A stretch of 64,000 bases of DNA, taken from the NCBI RefSeq assembly GCF_040026395.1, contig NZ_CP157278.1, forward strand, positions 62,001 through 126,000. The letters are read 5' to 3'. Position 1 is the stretch's first letter. Every line of letters begins with the position of its first letter. Source of the stretch: Pedobacter lusitanus (GTDB lineage: Bacteria; Bacteroidota; Bacteroidia; Sphingobacteriales; Sphingobacteriaceae). The notes beneath the pieces are model-generated. The model did no database searches and was not told the origin of the DNA. It saw only the letters and a program-made list of their open reading frames with translations. Shown piece after piece: positions 28,301 to 36,110 of the stretch. Position numbers and translations under genes: made by a program.

Positions 28301-28551
28301 TTGTTGAACCAGGCTGGTATGTAAGGATTAAAAATGTCAGTCTTAGCTATGCTTTCGATGCCAAAAAAATAAGCTGGCTGAAAGCAGCGAAGATAGACAA
28401 CCTGCGTTTGTACAGCACCATTGATAACCTGCATATTTTTCAGAGTTTTTCCGGAGTTGATGCAGAACGTGTAGATGGTATGGGGTATGATTACGGCGAT
28501 GGATATCCAATACCTACGAAATATACATTAGGCGTACAGGTAGGATTTTAA
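25324..28551 (+). CDS. SusC/RagA-family TonB-linked outer-membrane transporter
   Basis: 1075 aa. A signal peptide is followed by a CarboxypepD_reg domain (about 48-120, VVKDAQGIPIPGVTIYVKG), the NEVIVTGYG TonB-dependent plug start near residue 130, and a plug with SLNPNDVESIDVLKDASAAALYG. A C-terminal SusC barrel ends in TLGVQVGF. No STN domain is present, so it should not signal through a FecR. It imports oligomeric nutrients with the SusD partner 18 bp downstream. It is the first gene of a five-gene operon ending at the terminator at 33021. The substrate is not deducible. Confidence 0.95.
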   Translation: MKCTLPFIKVCCALLILQGIYSNADGKPLSLVSGNFKRINQPPKTLAIVIQGVVKDAQGIPIPGVTIYVKGRKNAMTSTDSSGSFKISVNENDIIIFRMIGFVDKEVPVNGKTNISVILKEDKNDLNEVIVTGYGSINRKKTTAAIASITSKDIENLPAASVDVLLQGKLPGVNVQNFSGQPGVKTSLVVRGNTKIPMSSANFNTDDLYSNPLYVIDGIPIGDDEIRAFDATGTNFLASLNPNDVESIDVLKDASAAALYGSRAANGVILIKTKRGKLGVPRISFNTYHGYTQKPKEVATLIGAAERRQKMDLIYNYGTDLQLRNQVPQLLTDSLNPAFNNNNDYQNLFYQSGAVQNYDISVSGGSEAVNYRIGAGLYNEKGVVINTGYKRYSFNSNVGVNISKNLELITSLRASSGKRLVGSEQPSYNNYRNLFKINPVSMPSSLLQLSGVDRDAALNPYSYKRNDNVNNDLTGSGELRLTFLKDFRVSTRAAISYSTSKQDYSSPSFLQDDGLAYSESISNLRQKYILTNNLVWIKTLAKKHNITATAVQEFESRRNESTDLYGSGVPNDNIKIVNGIPNGKLFGSTDLSTYAKLSYLGAMHYDYDGKYLIDASYRADASSRFGKNNKWGYFPAVSVGWMISNEEFIKKFSWVDELKLRASWGRAGDESSIGDNSRYNAYTYDAGYQGATSTSYGGKTVVIPDYRGITNDNITWQRSDELNLGLDMILFKNRLNLTVDAYTRNTTGQMLSITIPEYSGYLNTFTNAAGVRNSGVEINLSGVAVKAKNFEWRPSLNLSFNKNMVTALPNGNRDLYYTDGSGRTSVYIVGKPINMYYMYINDGVITSTNDLLVNPYTGAVGATKWGTLRLGYPKWRDTNGDYFLSDNAGQNDLTFYGDPNPKVTGGFTNFFRYKGFSVQILTTFTFGRTIVNNTLAKRLSNGLFYGNPEDFAKASISDISKYNYWRQPGDQTTFPAINPYMGLYAWRASQSLFVEPGWYVRIKNVSLSYAFDAKKISWLKAAKIDNLRLYSTIDNLHIFQSFSGVDAERVDGMGYDYGDGYPIPTKYTLGVQVGF

Positions 28552-28569
28552 TTATTAAACAAGAACAAG

Positions 28570-30051
28570 ATGAAGATATTCAATATAAAATACAGGGTAC
28601 TGGCAGTTGGACTGTTAATGCTTTTGAGTTGTTTTACATTCTCCTGTAAAAAGGCACTCGAAAATAATCTGGAAAATGCGACTTATGAAAATTCATTCTG
28701 GCAAAATGAAAAGGATGTAGATGGAGCTGTTTTAGGTGCTTATGCACTTTTACGAAAAAGTCTGTTTAGGGACAATTGCTTTTTTCTGTGGGGAGATGGA
28801 CCTGTCGGAATTTTCAATTCGGATGATACCAATGTTTCTGGTATGTATACCTCCGGATCATTTACTGTGGCTTACCGCCAGGAAGGGGCACATAACTGGA
28901 CAAACTGGTTTCAGATTGTAAGTTTATCCAATCTGGTCTTAGAAAAAGCCGGTGCACTGCCAGATGCTAAATTTGCTGCGGGCCGTAAGAATTATTTATT
29001 GGGTGAAGCTTATTTTTTACGTGCTTTATCTTATTTCTATATGACCAGGGTATGGGGAGATGTTCCTTTACAGTTAACTGCGATTACGACAGCAGATCAG
29101 GTGAAATTAATTGGCACTACTGATGAAAAGCTGATTATGAATCAGGTTATTGCTGATGCAACTAAAGCATCTGCCTTGCTGACCTGGGATGGGCTGGGTG
29201 AAAATCAACGGATAAGAGCAAGTAAAGCTTCAGCACTTGCATTGCTTGCCCACGCTTCTGCCTGGAAAAATGATTATGCAAAAACAGTTCTTTATACTGA
29301 TTCACTGATCAGCAGAGCCGATTTATTTAACCTGGAGCCTAAAGGTGCAATTCGTAAAGTATTCAGTAATACCAGCAGTTCTGAGAATATTTTTGTTATT
29401 CCGTCAAAATATGCTAATAATGAGTCCAGCAGTAATAGCACAATTGCCTTTTTAACAGTGAGTAGTGATATTGTTAAAGGAATGCCGAATTCAAATCCAA
29501 CTTACTGGTTGTCACCTATCGCTCTTGATAATTTATACAGTACTGATGATGCCAGAAAAAAGGAATTTGTGGCTTACCGCAGTGTCAGTGATCTTAAACC
29601 TAATCTGGTTAAATATGCAGATATACAGAATGTCGGATCAGATGGGAAATATGATCTTCGTGCAGAAAGCAATCTGATTATATTCAGACTGGCTGATATT
29701 ATTTTATTAAAAGCAGAAGCTTTAAATGCTTTAGGGAGAGACGGAGAGGCACTGACAGCAATTAATCAGATCCGTACCAGGTCGGGAGTTGCATCGGTTT
29801 CCAGTTCATCACTTTTACTGAAACGGGATATTTTACTGGAACGTGAACGTGAACTGATCGGGGAAGGGCAGAGCTATTTTGACATAGTTCGCAACAGCAG
29901 ATCATACGGAATTGATGGAAGTGGCTTTTATCCTTCATGGATGAATAAAGACCGCTTTAGTAAAAAAGGCTGGTTATGGCCTATCAACAATAGTATCATT
30001 AATGCTAATAGTCTCATCAGTCAGAATGAATGGTGGAAAGGCCGCTATTAA
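28570..30051 (+). CDS. SusD/RagB-family nutrient-binding lipoprotein
   Basis: 493 aa with lipobox CFTFSC at the end of the signal peptide, followed by KK. The N-terminal SusD-like region starts LENATYENSFWQNEKDVDGA. TPR-like helices include FLRALSYFYMTRVWGDVPL, and the C-terminal RagB part has the typical INQIRTRSG and LLERERELIGEGQSYFDIVR. It caps the SusC barrel encoded directly upstream and binds substrate at the cell surface. Confidence 0.95.
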   Translation: MKIFNIKYRVLAVGLLMLLSCFTFSCKKALENNLENATYENSFWQNEKDVDGAVLGAYALLRKSLFRDNCFFLWGDGPVGIFNSDDTNVSGMYTSGSFTVAYRQEGAHNWTNWFQIVSLSNLVLEKAGALPDAKFAAGRKNYLLGEAYFLRALSYFYMTRVWGDVPLQLTAITTADQVKLIGTTDEKLIMNQVIADATKASALLTWDGLGENQRIRASKASALALLAHASAWKNDYAKTVLYTDSLISRADLFNLEPKGAIRKVFSNTSSSENIFVIPSKYANNESSSNSTIAFLTVSSDIVKGMPNSNPTYWLSPIALDNLYSTDDARKKEFVAYRSVSDLKPNLVKYADIQNVGSDGKYDLRAESNLIIFRLADIILLKAEALNALGRDGEALTAINQIRTRSGVASVSSSSLLLKRDILLERERELIGEGQSYFDIVRNSRSYGIDGSGFYPSWMNKDRFSKKGWLWPINNSIINANSLISQNEWWKGRY

Positions 30052-30075
30052 TCTTCATCCGATAATATAAAAACT

Positions 30076-30780
30076 ATGAAAATGAAATTAAGACACTTAT
30101 ATATCACGGCTCTTCTGCTTGTTTTGTTCGGCAGTGCCTGTAAAAAAAGCGCGATTACTGATGGCGGGTTAAGTAAGGAAAAAATAGATATGACAACCTA
30201 TGATTTTGTGAAATCAAATCCCCATCAGATGTTTGATACTACTTTATTAATCATTGATAAGGCAGGAATGAAAGACCTGATTAATAGTCAGGGAACTTTC
30301 TTTATCCCAAATGATTATGCCATTACCAATTTTCTGAATGCCAAGCGGGACGAAGCGCGTAAAAAAGATGAAAGACTTAATTATAATCTGGATTCATTAT
30401 TTAAATATTTTTCGCCTAAAATGCTCAGAGATTCAATGGCTATTTATTTCTTTCCTGAAAGGATTGTCAGAGATGGATTAAACAGTGAGGGTAAATCTTA
30501 TCAGACCAGTACACCAGGGGTAACGCTGGATGTTTCCCTGGAAGAATCTAATGATTATACAGTTCCGGGGATTATTACCAATAAACCTAAATATGTTTAT
30601 CTGAATAAAATTCTTGGTGCAAAGGATATTCTGGATGGATTAACGAAGGTAGATCCTTCCCGGAATCCAAAGCTCCTCGATATTAAGGCACTTTGTCAGA
30701 CGAGTGGAATTATCACCAATACAGGTGTTGTCCATGTGTTAAGTAACACACATCTCTGGACATTTAAACAAGTACAATAA
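30076..30780 (+). CDS. Fasciclin (FAS1)-domain lipoprotein
   Basis: 234 aa. The lipobox FGSAC gives a Cys-Lys-Lys lipoprotein. One FAS1-like domain covers about 40-230: TYDFVKSNP near the start, GTFFIPNDYAI as the H1-type motif, and TGVVHVLSNTHLW at the end, close to the usual NG.vHvid pattern. FAS1 modules mediate adhesion or surface-complex assembly. It is third in the SusC/D operon, 24 bp after SusD, so it is probably part of the surface uptake complex. Confidence 0.8.
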   Translation: MKMKLRHLYITALLLVLFGSACKKSAITDGGLSKEKIDMTTYDFVKSNPHQMFDTTLLIIDKAGMKDLINSQGTFFIPNDYAITNFLNAKRDEARKKDERLNYNLDSLFKYFSPKMLRDSMAIYFFPERIVRDGLNSEGKSYQTSTPGVTLDVSLEESNDYTVPGIITNKPKYVYLNKILGAKDILDGLTKVDPSRNPKLLDIKALCQTSGIITNTGVVHVLSNTHLWTFKQVQ

Positions 30781-30809
30781 ATAAGTTCTCCTATTAAAGA
30801 AAAAATAAG

Positions 30810-31865
30810 ATGAAGAAATATATCATATCAAGTCTTTTTATCCTGTCAGCAGTGATATGGATGACAGGCTGTAAAAAAACACAGGTGGGCTATTTAAGTG
30901 ATAACCTGCGCTATTCTGCAGATCCGCTGACTGTTGTTCAGGGACAGTTCCTGTTATCAAACGGGATCATTCCGGATAACTCCACACCACCTTATACCAT
31001 TACGCTGGTCAATATCCGTAACAAGCAAACCGGGCTTCGTGAAGAATCTTTTTTCAAAGAGTACGATGTTCCTGTATGGAAAACGGCTTATGATCCAAAA
31101 ACCGACACTACGCTGGCTTTGATAAATGCTAAACGGGATATTCAGAAAAAGGTGCCCTTTACGGTATTACCTCAAAGTGGTCAGTATCTTATTACCCAGT
31201 CAACAGAGAATGTACCCGTTGGTGATTATCTGATAGATCTGAAAGTTGAGAATCCGCATGGTACAAAAACCTATATGGGTATCAACACCATTCGCGTAAC
31301 CAAACCTGTTGAGTATGAATATGTCAATGCTCCATATTTTCTGGCACTGAAAGCCGGAACTGAAACGGCTACGAGGTTTCCTTTTGATGATCAGTGGATT
31401 AATCCAGATTTAGGACAGAGTACAAATACTACATTGACAATCAGAAAAGTAGCAAGTTCACCTAATCAGATAGTTCTAAAGGTAATAGATAAAAATGGAG
31501 CCGTTTTACCCGGACAGGCTTTACAGCAAAGACCAAGTGGTAACAGCTTTTTGAAAACCCTGAGTACTTTTGCCTATAAAACTACAGTTACCGATACAGC
31601 AGTATTGTATGATTATGCTCAGACCCGTTTTCCTGATGTTTACTGGGATTCTCAATCTAACGGTCTTAACTGTTATTACCGTATTTACAGCCAGTATATT
31701 GCTTCTATTGATACAGCCGATGCCAAAAACTGGATACCGCCTAAACAACTGGTTTATGGTACATGGAACAAATATCCGGTCAATATCAATATCCGTTTCA
31801 ATACCAAGCTGAATGCTCCGGGCAAGTATATCTATGAATTGAAATTAAAACTTACCAAAAAATAG
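30810..31865 (+). CDS. DUF5007-like surface lipoprotein
   Basis: 351 aa with lipobox IWMTGC then KK. The start of the mature chain, KTQVGYLSDNLRYSADPLTV, resembles DUF5007 proteins that accompany FAS1 and SusD genes in Sphingobacteriaceae. The body looks like successive beta-sandwich domains without catalytic motifs. It is fourth in the operon, 29 bp after the FAS1 gene. A glycan- or protein-binding accessory role is inferred. Confidence 0.65.
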   Translation: MKKYIISSLFILSAVIWMTGCKKTQVGYLSDNLRYSADPLTVVQGQFLLSNGIIPDNSTPPYTITLVNIRNKQTGLREESFFKEYDVPVWKTAYDPKTDTTLALINAKRDIQKKVPFTVLPQSGQYLITQSTENVPVGDYLIDLKVENPHGTKTYMGINTIRVTKPVEYEYVNAPYFLALKAGTETATRFPFDDQWINPDLGQSTNTTLTIRKVASSPNQIVLKVIDKNGAVLPGQALQQRPSGNSFLKTLSTFAYKTTVTDTAVLYDYAQTRFPDVYWDSQSNGLNCYYRIYSQYIASIDTADAKNWIPPKQLVYGTWNKYPVNINIRFNTKLNAPGKYIYELKLKLTKK

Positions 31866-31869
31866 TAAT

Positions 31870-32991
31870 ATGTATAAAACCAGATTGATATGGACCGCCA
31901 TATTACTATTTGTTTTTTCGGTACAGGCCATCGGGCAGCAAAGCTGCCCGAAATGGGGCCCATATGTTAAAACGACCAAAATGGGGAAAGTTAATGCTGA
32001 ACTGATGATGGCAGATGTGATGATTCCATCAGATGGAATTGCTCCTTATACCTATGCCTGTACGGTACAGTTTGGTATTGGTAAAAGTGGAGGATATTGT
32101 GGTATCCAGAAAGCCGGAACCGGAGATAAACGTTTTCCAAATAATATCTTCTCCCTCTGGGATTTTCCTAATAAAAAGCAGATTATAGCGGCTTATAAAG
32201 ATCCATTGACATTTGTTGGCGGGTTTGGCGGAGAAGGTACAGGGTTACATTCACATGCAGATTTTGGATGGAAAGCTGATCAGTGGTATACTAATATTAT
32301 CAGACGCTGGACTTCAAATGATTCCACAACACAGGTTGGTTACTGGATATATGATCATCAGGCAAAAACCTTCCGTCATTATGTGACACTTACTGTGCCT
32401 GAAAAAGATGCAATGTTGCACAGTGATATGGGAAGTTTTCTGGAGAATTTTGCTGATGAGCAGAAGAGACCCCGGACTGCAGTTTATAAATCTTACTGGA
32501 TGCAGGATGGGCAGCAGCAATGGTTAAAACCGGATACGCTGGTTGCTGAAGCCGGAGAAGGTTCCTGGAAAGCAGTGGCTTATGGTAAAGATGGTGTAAG
32601 AGTAACTTCCTGCGGAACAGAAATCGGCCCTAAGAAATATAAGTTTCCAGTACAGCAGGGGGCTCAACCTGAGATTTTAAGCCCTGCATCTGTCTATGAT
32701 CTGGCTTCGTATTACGATCATTCGCAAAAAAAGATATTTGTCAACTGGAGCGTATTGCCAACCGCAACTCCACAGCTTGGTTATTCTGTTCAGATATTTG
32801 ATAATGTGAATTGTATCGGTAAACCACTTGCTGAACTTATGGCTAATGACCCTGAAATGACCAGTGTTGGTTTGGCAGTGAAGGATATCGTCCTTAAAAA
32901 GCAGGATTACTACATCACATTACAGCTGACTGATATTTTTGGTCAGCTTGCGCCTGTAAAGAAAACAGTGTTACGGGAGTTAAGACCTTGA
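31870..32991 (+). CDS. DUF3472-like secreted protein
   Basis: 373 aa with a signal peptide ending AIGQQ. The region 100-200 (FVGGFGGEGTGLHSHADFGW, then QWYTNIIRRW) matches what I recall of DUF3472, a beta-sandwich found in Bacteroidota surface proteins. The C-terminal roughly 110 residues form a separate Fn3-like domain. It starts 4 bp after the preceding gene and is the last gene of the SusC/D operon. No enzymatic residues are recognised. Confidence 0.7.
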   Translation: MYKTRLIWTAILLFVFSVQAIGQQSCPKWGPYVKTTKMGKVNAELMMADVMIPSDGIAPYTYACTVQFGIGKSGGYCGIQKAGTGDKRFPNNIFSLWDFPNKKQIIAAYKDPLTFVGGFGGEGTGLHSHADFGWKADQWYTNIIRRWTSNDSTTQVGYWIYDHQAKTFRHYVTLTVPEKDAMLHSDMGSFLENFADEQKRPRTAVYKSYWMQDGQQQWLKPDTLVAEAGEGSWKAVAYGKDGVRVTSCGTEIGPKKYKFPVQQGAQPEILSPASVYDLASYYDHSQKKIFVNWSVLPTATPQLGYSVQIFDNVNCIGKPLAELMANDPEMTSVGLAVKDIVLKKQDYYITLQLTDIFGQLAPVKKTVLRELRP

Positions 32992-33020
32992 TCTTACGAA
33001 TTTCAATACCTTGAAAAACA

Positions 33021-33055
33021 AAGCCCTGCGGACCTTATGTGTGCAGGGCTTTTTC
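33021..33055 (+). terminator. Intrinsic terminator of the first SusC/SusD operon
   Basis: A 9-bp stem, AAGCCCTGC with GCAGGGCTT, is followed by a T run, starting 30 bases after the DUF3472 stop. Confidence 0.9.
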
Positions 33056-33375
33056 ACGGTGGTATAGCACCAAAATCCCTCAGTATGATTAAGAAAAAAT
33101 AGCGGCGCAAGCTTCGTGTTTTAATCAGCTGTTTTATCTGGCATTTTTCAGACAATAGAAAGGAATAACTTTATTATTATTGTGATATGATTAAGAGTTA
33201 ATATTTGTTTCTTTTTTATTAATAATGCGCATTGTTATTCTCTGTGTAATTGTTTGATTATTAATAAGAAAAATATAGTAGCTTAATTGCTGTTATGGAC
33301 TTGCAGAGAAACAAAACTTAAGCAGTTATGAAAATATCATGATAGCTTTATTACTAATAAAACAAATTTATACTG
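33056..33375. other. Gene-free region before the small barrel protein
   Basis: About 320 AT-rich bases with no convincing reading frame. It presumably holds the promoter of the 33376 gene; no conserved operator is seen. Confidence 0.5.
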
Positions 33376-33978
33376 ATGAAAAACACATATAAATCCAGCT
33401 ATTTTACATTGAACATAATCCTTGTTTTTAATCTGCTACTTATTTTACTTCTGATTACGAATGTGCAGGTAAGTATTGCACAATCGCGCAGTGCTATAGG
33501 ATTTCGTTTTGGTGTAAATAAGCCTTATGCAGATTCTTACAAGTTTGGTGTTGGAGGAGGTGTACAAGCCAATCTGGCTATTAACAGAAAATGGGGATTT
33601 GAGGGATCAATAAATTACGACCGGATTAACGGCGATCAATCAGTCTTTTATTCTCCTGTTGAACAGGAAAATATATCTCTGACTGAAGCAAAATCTTTAG
33701 ATCTGGTACATTTAGATTTGGCTATGAGATATTACATTATTCCAAATTTTTTCGCCAAACTTGGCCCTGTTTTATATTTTGCTGGTGGCAATGATGATTT
33801 GTCTGGAATGGGAATCGGGGGAACGGCAGCATTAGGTTATCAGTTGATGCTGGACAAACGTAACAAGCTGGAGTTTGTTTTCAATACTGATCTTATTAAT
33901 GTGAGAAATGGTGGTAACGGTATTACGCCGATTGCGGGAGTGAGGGTTGCTTATGCCTTTAATTTTAGCGGGCTGTAA
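33376..33978 (+). CDS. Small outer-membrane beta-barrel protein
   Basis: 200 aa with a long hydrophobic signal sequence ending SIAQS. Alternating strands follow (IGFRFGVNKPYADSYKFGVGGG, YFAGGNDDLSGMGIGGTAALGY), ending in an aromatic-rich VRVAYAFNFSGL typical of porin-family/OmpW-like eight-stranded barrels. Function is unknown. It stands alone between the SusC/D operon and the convergent mug gene. Confidence 0.75.
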   Translation: MKNTYKSSYFTLNIILVFNLLLILLLITNVQVSIAQSRSAIGFRFGVNKPYADSYKFGVGGGVQANLAINRKWGFEGSINYDRINGDQSVFYSPVEQENISLTEAKSLDLVHLDLAMRYYIIPNFFAKLGPVLYFAGGNDDLSGMGIGGTAALGYQLMLDKRNKLEFVFNTDLINVRNGGNGITPIAGVRVAYAFNFSGL

Positions 33979-33992
33979 CCCAAAAGAAAGAA

Positions 33993-34487
33993 TTAAATAG
34001 CCTGATGCAATTCACTATAGTAGTGAATGAGGTCATTAAGACTAAATCCACGGTTTAAACCACTCGGGTTTGGTAATATCCAAACTATTGCCCCACAAAA
34101 ATCTTCTGCCTGATATCCCCATGAAACCTGCTTTTTTCCAGAAAAAGCCATGTAAGCAGGTTTGCCCAGGAAAGCAATATATTTAGGCTGAAAATGAGCC
34201 ATTTTGGCTTTAAATGCTTCGATGGAATTATCAAATTCGTCTTTTGAAAGCTCGTCTGCCCGGGTTGTTGCTCTATCCACAGCTGTAGTTATTCCATACC
34301 CTAAATCCAGGATCGTTGCGTCATTGTCAGGCTCAATTTCGTAGGGTGTAAAGCCTGCCTGATGTAAAACTTTCCAGAAGCGGTTGCTTCGTCCTGAGAA
34401 GTGATGTCCGTCTGACGCAGATTTTAAGCCGGGATTGATTCCGCAAAAAATGACTTTCAGGTCTTTGCTGATAATGTCAGTTAACAT
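33993..34487 (-). CDS. mug: G:T/U mismatch-specific DNA glycosylase
   Basis: 164 aa, matching the family's usual length. The first catalytic block, FCGINPGLKSASDGHHFSG, contains Asn18 at the same position as the catalytic Asn of E. coli Mug. The second block, LPNPSGLNRGF, forms the intercalating wedge. The enzyme removes uracil or ethenocytosine opposite guanine to start base-excision repair. It converges with the barrel gene, with 14 bp between the stops. Confidence 0.93.
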   Translation of the reverse strand: MLTDIISKDLKVIFCGINPGLKSASDGHHFSGRSNRFWKVLHQAGFTPYEIEPDNDATILDLGYGITTAVDRATTRADELSKDEFDNSIEAFKAKMAHFQPKYIAFLGKPAYMAFSGKKQVSWGYQAEDFCGAIVWILPNPSGLNRGFSLNDLIHYYSELHQAI

Positions 34488-34538
34488 TGATGGGGCTTGA
34501 TTTATAGGTAAGTATTTGAATAGGTATAAAGTTATCTT

Positions 34539-34916
34539 TTATTCCGTTCTGATTTTAGATTTTTGATAATTTTTGATTTCCTCATCATTAGCAGGATAGA
34601 TTTCGGCTATTTCGTGAACGTTATCTTTAAATACTTTCGTCCGCACAGGAATCCCCAGGCGGTTAGCCTGTTTTATCAATCTGATGTTTTGTTCACTTCT
34701 TTTTAAATGCAGATCAATGAAGAAATACTGAGCGCGTGGAAATAGTGCGATACTTGCTGTGTCGTTTTTTACAGACATGATTTCTGGAGCTCCGGCCCCA
34801 ATTTCAATTGTCGGACCATTTTTAACTCTCTTTTCTCCGGCATTGGTTTGGTGTCTTGTACAGGCAGGGGAGATCAAACAAATAGTACAGAAAGTATAAA
34901 TAAAAGACTTCATCAT
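34539..34916 (-). CDS. Small hypothetical lipoprotein
   Basis: 125 aa with signal and lipobox (ICLISPAC). The mature part has no recognised domain. It contains a short alpha/beta-like segment (AQYFFIDLHLKRSEQNIRLI...GIPVRTKVF) and a charged tail. It lies 51 bp upstream of mug in the same direction. The signal peptide and codon use suggest it is real. Confidence 0.55.
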   Translation of the reverse strand: MMKSFIYTFCTICLISPACTRHQTNAGEKRVKNGPTIEIGAGAPEIMSVKNDTASIALFPRAQYFFIDLHLKRSEQNIRLIKQANRLGIPVRTKVFKDNVHEIAEIYPANDEEIKNYQKSKIRTE

Positions 34917-35351
34917 TTTAGCTTAACATTAAATATTATACTATGCGTCAAATTAAGCATAATAGTTTAGAATATTAGTGTCCGAAGATTGAACTTGGTA
35001 TCTATCCGGATAATTCATCCGGGTGTATTATCGGAGATTATAAATACAGTTGAAAAAAAATATTTTGTGATTATATTAACGAAGTTCGGATGGAAGAATT
35101 TAAGCTGATTGTTGTTTTGCCTGTGAATTAAAATTTCACACTGTTATCCCTGGTTTATGAAGTAGATTTCAATTTTAAAACCGTCTTGAATAAGAAAATT
35201 CAAAAGATAACTGGTTTGATGCCAACAGCTTATTTGAAACAAGAGCAGATACAACTCCAGGCAGAAATCCAGTGACCAAGGCGTACCACTTTACAAAGTG
35301 GTACTATTTTAACCTGGTACCACATATTTTTATTGAACTTAACTCATCGAA
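34917..35351. other. Intergenic region with repeated GTGGTAC/GTACCAC motifs
   Basis: There is no gene in these 435 bases. Near the DUF2306 start is a hairpin-like operator candidate: GTACCACTTT (35283-35292) and AAAGTGGTAC (35295-35304) are perfect arms around AC, and a further palindromic TGGTACCA core (inside CTGGTACCAC, 35314-35323) follows, 29 bp before the next ATG. The TGGTACCA form recalls GntR/FadR-type sites, but no such regulator is adjacent. Confidence 0.5.
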
Positions 35352-35969
35352 ATGAAAAAAAAGATTTTTTGGTTTTTATTTGCCTTTTTATCTATCGCCA
35401 TTGGGCTATATCCGCTTAAGTATTTCTTAATGAACGGAAGGGTTGGAATATTAAACTCTAAACCAGAATGGCTTTTATCCAATATGATCTGGAGTGCTGC
35501 ATTTTATATCCATATTATTTTAGGAGGACTTTCATTGCTCATTGGCTGGGTCCAGTTTAGCTCAAAACTCAGAAATGGGAATCTGAAGCTGCACAGGCAA
35601 ATTGGAAAAGTATATGTTGTTTCAGCCTTATTAAGTTCTTCTTCAGGGTTCTATATCGCTTTCTTTGCAGGTGGAGGTTTCTGGGCTTCACTTGGATTTG
35701 GGTGCTTAGGTGTAATTTGGTTTTGTACCAATTTAATGGGATACCTGGCCATTAGAAATAAACAGATTGTAAGGCATCAGATTCTGATGATTTATAGTTA
35801 TGCAGCCTGTTTTGCTGCGGTAACCTTAAGAATCTGGTTACCCGTACTGATTTTGATCACTGGTAATTTCAACACGGCATATATTACGGTAGCCTGGTTG
35901 TCATGGATACCAAATCTGTTCGTAGCCTGGTTAATCACCTATCGGCGTAATTTTCAGCTTAAAAAATAA
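35352..35969 (+). CDS. DUF2306 membrane protein
   Basis: 205 aa with about six hydrophobic helices. It carries the DUF2306 pattern: AAFYIHIILGGLSLLIGWVQF with conserved His, a LHRQIGKVYV loop, and RHQILMIYSYAACFAAVTLRI. The paired His residues within membrane helices resemble haem-binding membrane proteins, but the role of the family is unknown. It is a single gene convergent with the beta-helix gene and may be controlled by the palindromes just upstream. Confidence 0.8.
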   Translation: MKKKIFWFLFAFLSIAIGLYPLKYFLMNGRVGILNSKPEWLLSNMIWSAAFYIHIILGGLSLLIGWVQFSSKLRNGNLKLHRQIGKVYVVSALLSSSSGFYIAFFAGGGFWASLGFGCLGVIWFCTNLMGYLAIRNKQIVRHQILMIYSYAACFAAVTLRIWLPVLILITGNFNTAYITVAWLSWIPNLFVAWLITYRRNFQLKK

Positions 35970-36063
35970 GATGAGGTTCATGATTTGGAAATTATACGCT
36001 GCGCTTTACAGACAGAAGAGACTGGAACTGAGCAGGAGGTTTTCATCCGGAAAATTGGGAAAT

Positions 36064-36106
36064 AACACCAGTATCAGTTAATACATCATTAGCTGATACT
36101 GGTGTT
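36064..36106. terminator. Bidirectional terminator between convergent genes
   Basis: 14-bp exact arms AACACCAGTATCAG and CTGATACTGGTGTT are followed by T runs in both directions. They serve the DUF2306 gene and the minus-strand beta-helix gene. Confidence 0.88.
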
Positions 36107-36110
36107 TTGA

